DNA from: Clostridia bacterium
GTDB lineage: Bacteria; Bacillota; Clostridia; Oscillospirales; Acutalibacteraceae
DNA length: 7,166 bases
Assembly (NCBI GenBank): GCA_017425745.1
Contig: JAFOXT010000254.1
Span: forward strand, 1 to 7,166
Reading direction: 5' to 3'
The translations under genes and the position numbers were made by a program. How positions within the stretch are numbered: position 1 is the stretch's first letter; each line of letters opens with the position of its first letter. Shown piece by piece: positions 6,315 to 7,166 of this stretch. The notes under the pieces are model-generated. The model had not been told where the DNA came from and did no database searches. It saw only the letters and a list, made by a program, of their open reading frames with translations.

Positions 6315-6350
6315 TAAATGCAAAATGCTAAGTGCAAAATGCAAAATTAA
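6315..6350 (+). repeat. Left inverted arm of the repeat element, four TGCAAAA-type heptads
   Basis: From 6319 to 6346 the arm reads as four consecutive 7-nt units: TGCAAAA, TGCTAAG, TGCAAAA, TGCAAAA, followed by TTAA. It is the inverted counterpart of 6541-6576 (30/36 matches). It ends 14 nt from the ecfA1 start codon, leaving that gene's weak ribosome site just outside the arm. Confidence 0.8.
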
Positions 6351-6444
6351 GGTCGCAGGCAGACCCTGCACAAACAGGAAGTAAGCATCTGCGGAATTTG
6401 TTCAGGATAATAAGGTTAACAGGTTGATTTTATCCGCCTTTATA

Positions 6445-6459
6445 TATCCAAATTGGATA
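6445..6459. repeat. 15-bp palindrome in the core of the repeat element
   Basis: TATCCAA and TTGGATA are perfect 7-bp inverted arms around one central A. As RNA it would be a 6-bp, AU-rich stem with a 3-nt loop, which is weak. As DNA it is a near-perfect dyad that could bind a dimeric protein. No known operator is recognised. Confidence 0.5.
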
Positions 6460-6494
6460 ATCTCTACCCACTGGATTTGTAACTCAACTTTGGC

Positions 6495-6514
6495 GGACAC
6501 ATCACGCTGTGTCC
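6495..6514. repeat. Hairpin-forming inverted repeat in the core of the repeat element
   Basis: GGACAC (6495-6500) and GTGTCC (6509-6514) form a perfect 6-bp stem with an 8-nt loop. No U-run follows on either strand (GCCAAAG on the minus strand, CTACGG on the plus strand), so it does not look like an intrinsic terminator for the upstream methyltransferase gene. Confidence 0.6.
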
Positions 6515-6540
6515 CTACGGTTATTTTACCTTTTCGTCAG

Positions 6541-6576
6541 TCAATTTTGCACTTTGCATTTTGCATTGTGCATTTT
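6541..6576 (-). repeat. Right inverted arm of the repeat element, four TGCAAAA-type heptads
   Basis: Read on the minus strand, bases 6572-6545 are four 7-nt units: TGCACAA, TGCAAAA, TGCAAAG, TGCAAAA, followed by TTGA. The arm ends four bases after the stop codon of the methyltransferase gene, so the element lies immediately against that gene without disrupting it. Confidence 0.8.
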
Positions 6577-6580
6577 AGAT

Positions 6581-7166
6581 TTATTTCTGCCAGATTGCAG
6601 AAGCACCGCAAGGCAGTACCATTCCCGTATCAGTTACGGGAAGACCGATTTCGGAGGAGGTTACCTTTCCGCCGAATTTCTTTTTCACAACGGCACCCAA
6701 AATATATTCCATAACTGATGATGAAAGGCCTGTTGTGTAGGAGTTAATAAGCATCATAAGTGAATCCTCATAAAGAAGCTCACTGCAAAGCTCAACAAAG
6801 TTATATACCTCATCCTCAAGCTTCCATACTTCACCGCCGGGGCCTCTGCCGTATGAAGGCGGGTCCATAATGATAATATCATACTTGTTGCCTCGTCTGA
6901 TTTCGCGCTGTACAAACTTGATACAGTCGTCAACAATCCATCTTACGCTTCTGTCAGAAAGCTCTGATGTAACGGCGTTTTCCTTTGCCCAGGCTGTCAT
7001 GCCCTTTGAAGCGTCAACGTGCACTACGTGGGCATTTTCGGAAAGACAAGCTATTGTTGCACCGCCCGTATAAGCGAAAAGGTTAAGCACCTTTACGGGT
7101 CTGCCTGCGTTTCTGATAAGCTCTCTTGTATAGTCCCAGTTAACTGCCTGCTCAGGGAAAAGACCT
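6581..7166 (-). CDS. Class I SAM-dependent RNA methyltransferase, RlmI-like fold, C-terminal part (cut by window edge)
   Basis: The frame is open from the stop at 6581 to the right edge, so 194 C-terminal residues are visible and the start is missing. The GTG at 7090 is an internal Val codon: in-frame sequence before it reads GLFPEQAVNWDYTRELI, which belongs to the fold. Visible SAM-binding motif I is NLFAYTGGATIACL (28-41 of the visible part), the acidic motif II is HVDASKGMTAWAKENA (49-64) and motif IV is DIIIMDPPSYGRGPGG (96-111). These match the COG1092/RlmI-RlmK type of rRNA methyltransferases. In RlmI proper a Ser-Cys-Ser type motif VI supplies the catalytic cysteine; the corresponding place here reads INSYTTGLS (140-148), without cysteine. 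The target base and position are therefore unknown, and an m5C label would be unsafe. The gene ends four bases before the repeat element and is upstream of, and co-directional with, the ecf operon. Confidence 0.85.
   Translation of the reverse strand, partial: GLFPEQAVNWDYTRELIRNAGRPVKVLNLFAYTGGATIACLSENAHVVHVDASKGMTAWAKENAVTSELSDRSVRWIVDDCIKFVQREIRRGNKYDIIIMDPPSYGRGPGGEVWKLEDEVYNFVELCSELLYEDSLMMLINSYTTGLSSSVMEYILGAVVKKKFGGKVTSSEIGLPVTDTGMVLPCGASAIWQK

Larger units (their letters stand above)
6315..6576. mobile_element. MITE-like repeat element with heptad-built inverted ends
   Basis: About 262 bp, bounded by 36-bp inverted repeats (6315-6350 and 6541-6576) that match at 30 of 36 positions. 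It fills nearly all of the 280-base spacer between the methyltransferase gene and ecfA1. No transposase or other credible ORF lies inside, so it would be non-autonomous. The 190-bp core contains a hairpin (6495-6514) and a 15-bp palindrome (6445-6459). Target-site duplication is uncertain: a TA dinucleotide occurs at both edges (6315-6316 and 6576-6577), but nothing longer is clear. Similar A-rich TGCAAAA runs and GGACAC...GTGTCC hairpins occur, as I recall, in intergenic repeats of gut Clostridia, but I cannot check that here. Mobility is inferred from structure only. Confidence 0.6.

Noticed and set aside
6415..6500. Possible minus-strand promoter for ecfA1 (TATATA or GATTAT as -10, TTGAGT as -35) inside the repeat core
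   Set aside because: No pair has both acceptable hexamers and a 16-18 nt spacer; TTGAGT to GATTAT is 19 nt with a weak -10. I could not support a specific promoter.
6319..6572. Heptad runs as a small CRISPR-like array
   Set aside because: The units are 7 nt and directly adjacent with no spacers. They occur as two inverted clusters, and there are no cas genes.
6424..6714. Plus-strand ORFs crossing the repeat element and the methyltransferase end
   Set aside because: They run through the inverted arm and antisense to a conserved methyltransferase. The translations (FAFCIVHF and similar) simply reflect the heptad repeats.
6581..7090. Methyltransferase starting at the GTG at 7090
   Set aside because: The frame is open upstream to the window edge and encodes conserved family sequence (GLFPEQAVNWDYTRELI), so the GTG is an internal valine codon.

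Overview
The window looks like chromosomal DNA of a low-to-medium GC Gram-positive anaerobe of the class Clostridia. An Oscillospirales/Ruminococcaceae-like gut bacterium is the best guess. This rests on the ecfA1-ecfA2-ecfT-truA block, the DUF5711-like/CvpA pair, Shine-Dalgarno sites of the GGAGG type, a TTG start, and a Clp ATPase that begins with a four-cysteine zinc finger. No taxonomic marker is present, so the placement is an inference. Every convincing gene lies on the minus strand, so transcription runs from high to low coordinates.

Layout in transcription order. (1) 7166-6581: 3' part of a class I SAM-dependent RNA methyltransferase of the RlmI-like fold, cut by the window edge. (2) 6580-6301: a 280-base spacer almost filled by a MITE-like element of about 262 bp. 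Its 36-bp inverted ends are each built of four heptads of the TGCAAAA type. (3) 6300-3763: ecfA1, ecfA2 and ecfT, the shared energising module of ECF-type vitamin/micronutrient importers. (4) 3761-2997: truA, tRNA pseudouridine synthase. (5) 3007-1838: a membrane-anchored protein resembling the DUF5711 family. Genes 3 to 5 overlap or abut (4 nt overlap, 11 nt overlap, 1 nt gap, 11 nt overlap) and are almost certainly one translationally coupled operon. (6) 1837-1764: a spacer with a very good sigma-A promoter (TTGTTA, 17 nt, extended TGC-TATAAT) overlaid by a palindrome. (7) 1763-402: cvpA-family membrane protein and pgsA (phosphatidylglycerophosphate synthase). (8) 342-1: the N-terminal 114 codons of a ClpC-type AAA+ ATPase, cut by the window edge.

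Functionally this is mostly housekeeping: nutrient import energisation, tRNA/rRNA modification, phospholipid synthesis and proteolysis. I see no defence system, prophage, CRISPR array or secondary-metabolite cluster. The parts most worth a second look are the heptad-ended repeat element in front of ecfA1, the palindrome inside the cvpA promoter, and the methyltransferase that lacks the cysteine motif expected of a true RlmI (m5C) enzyme.
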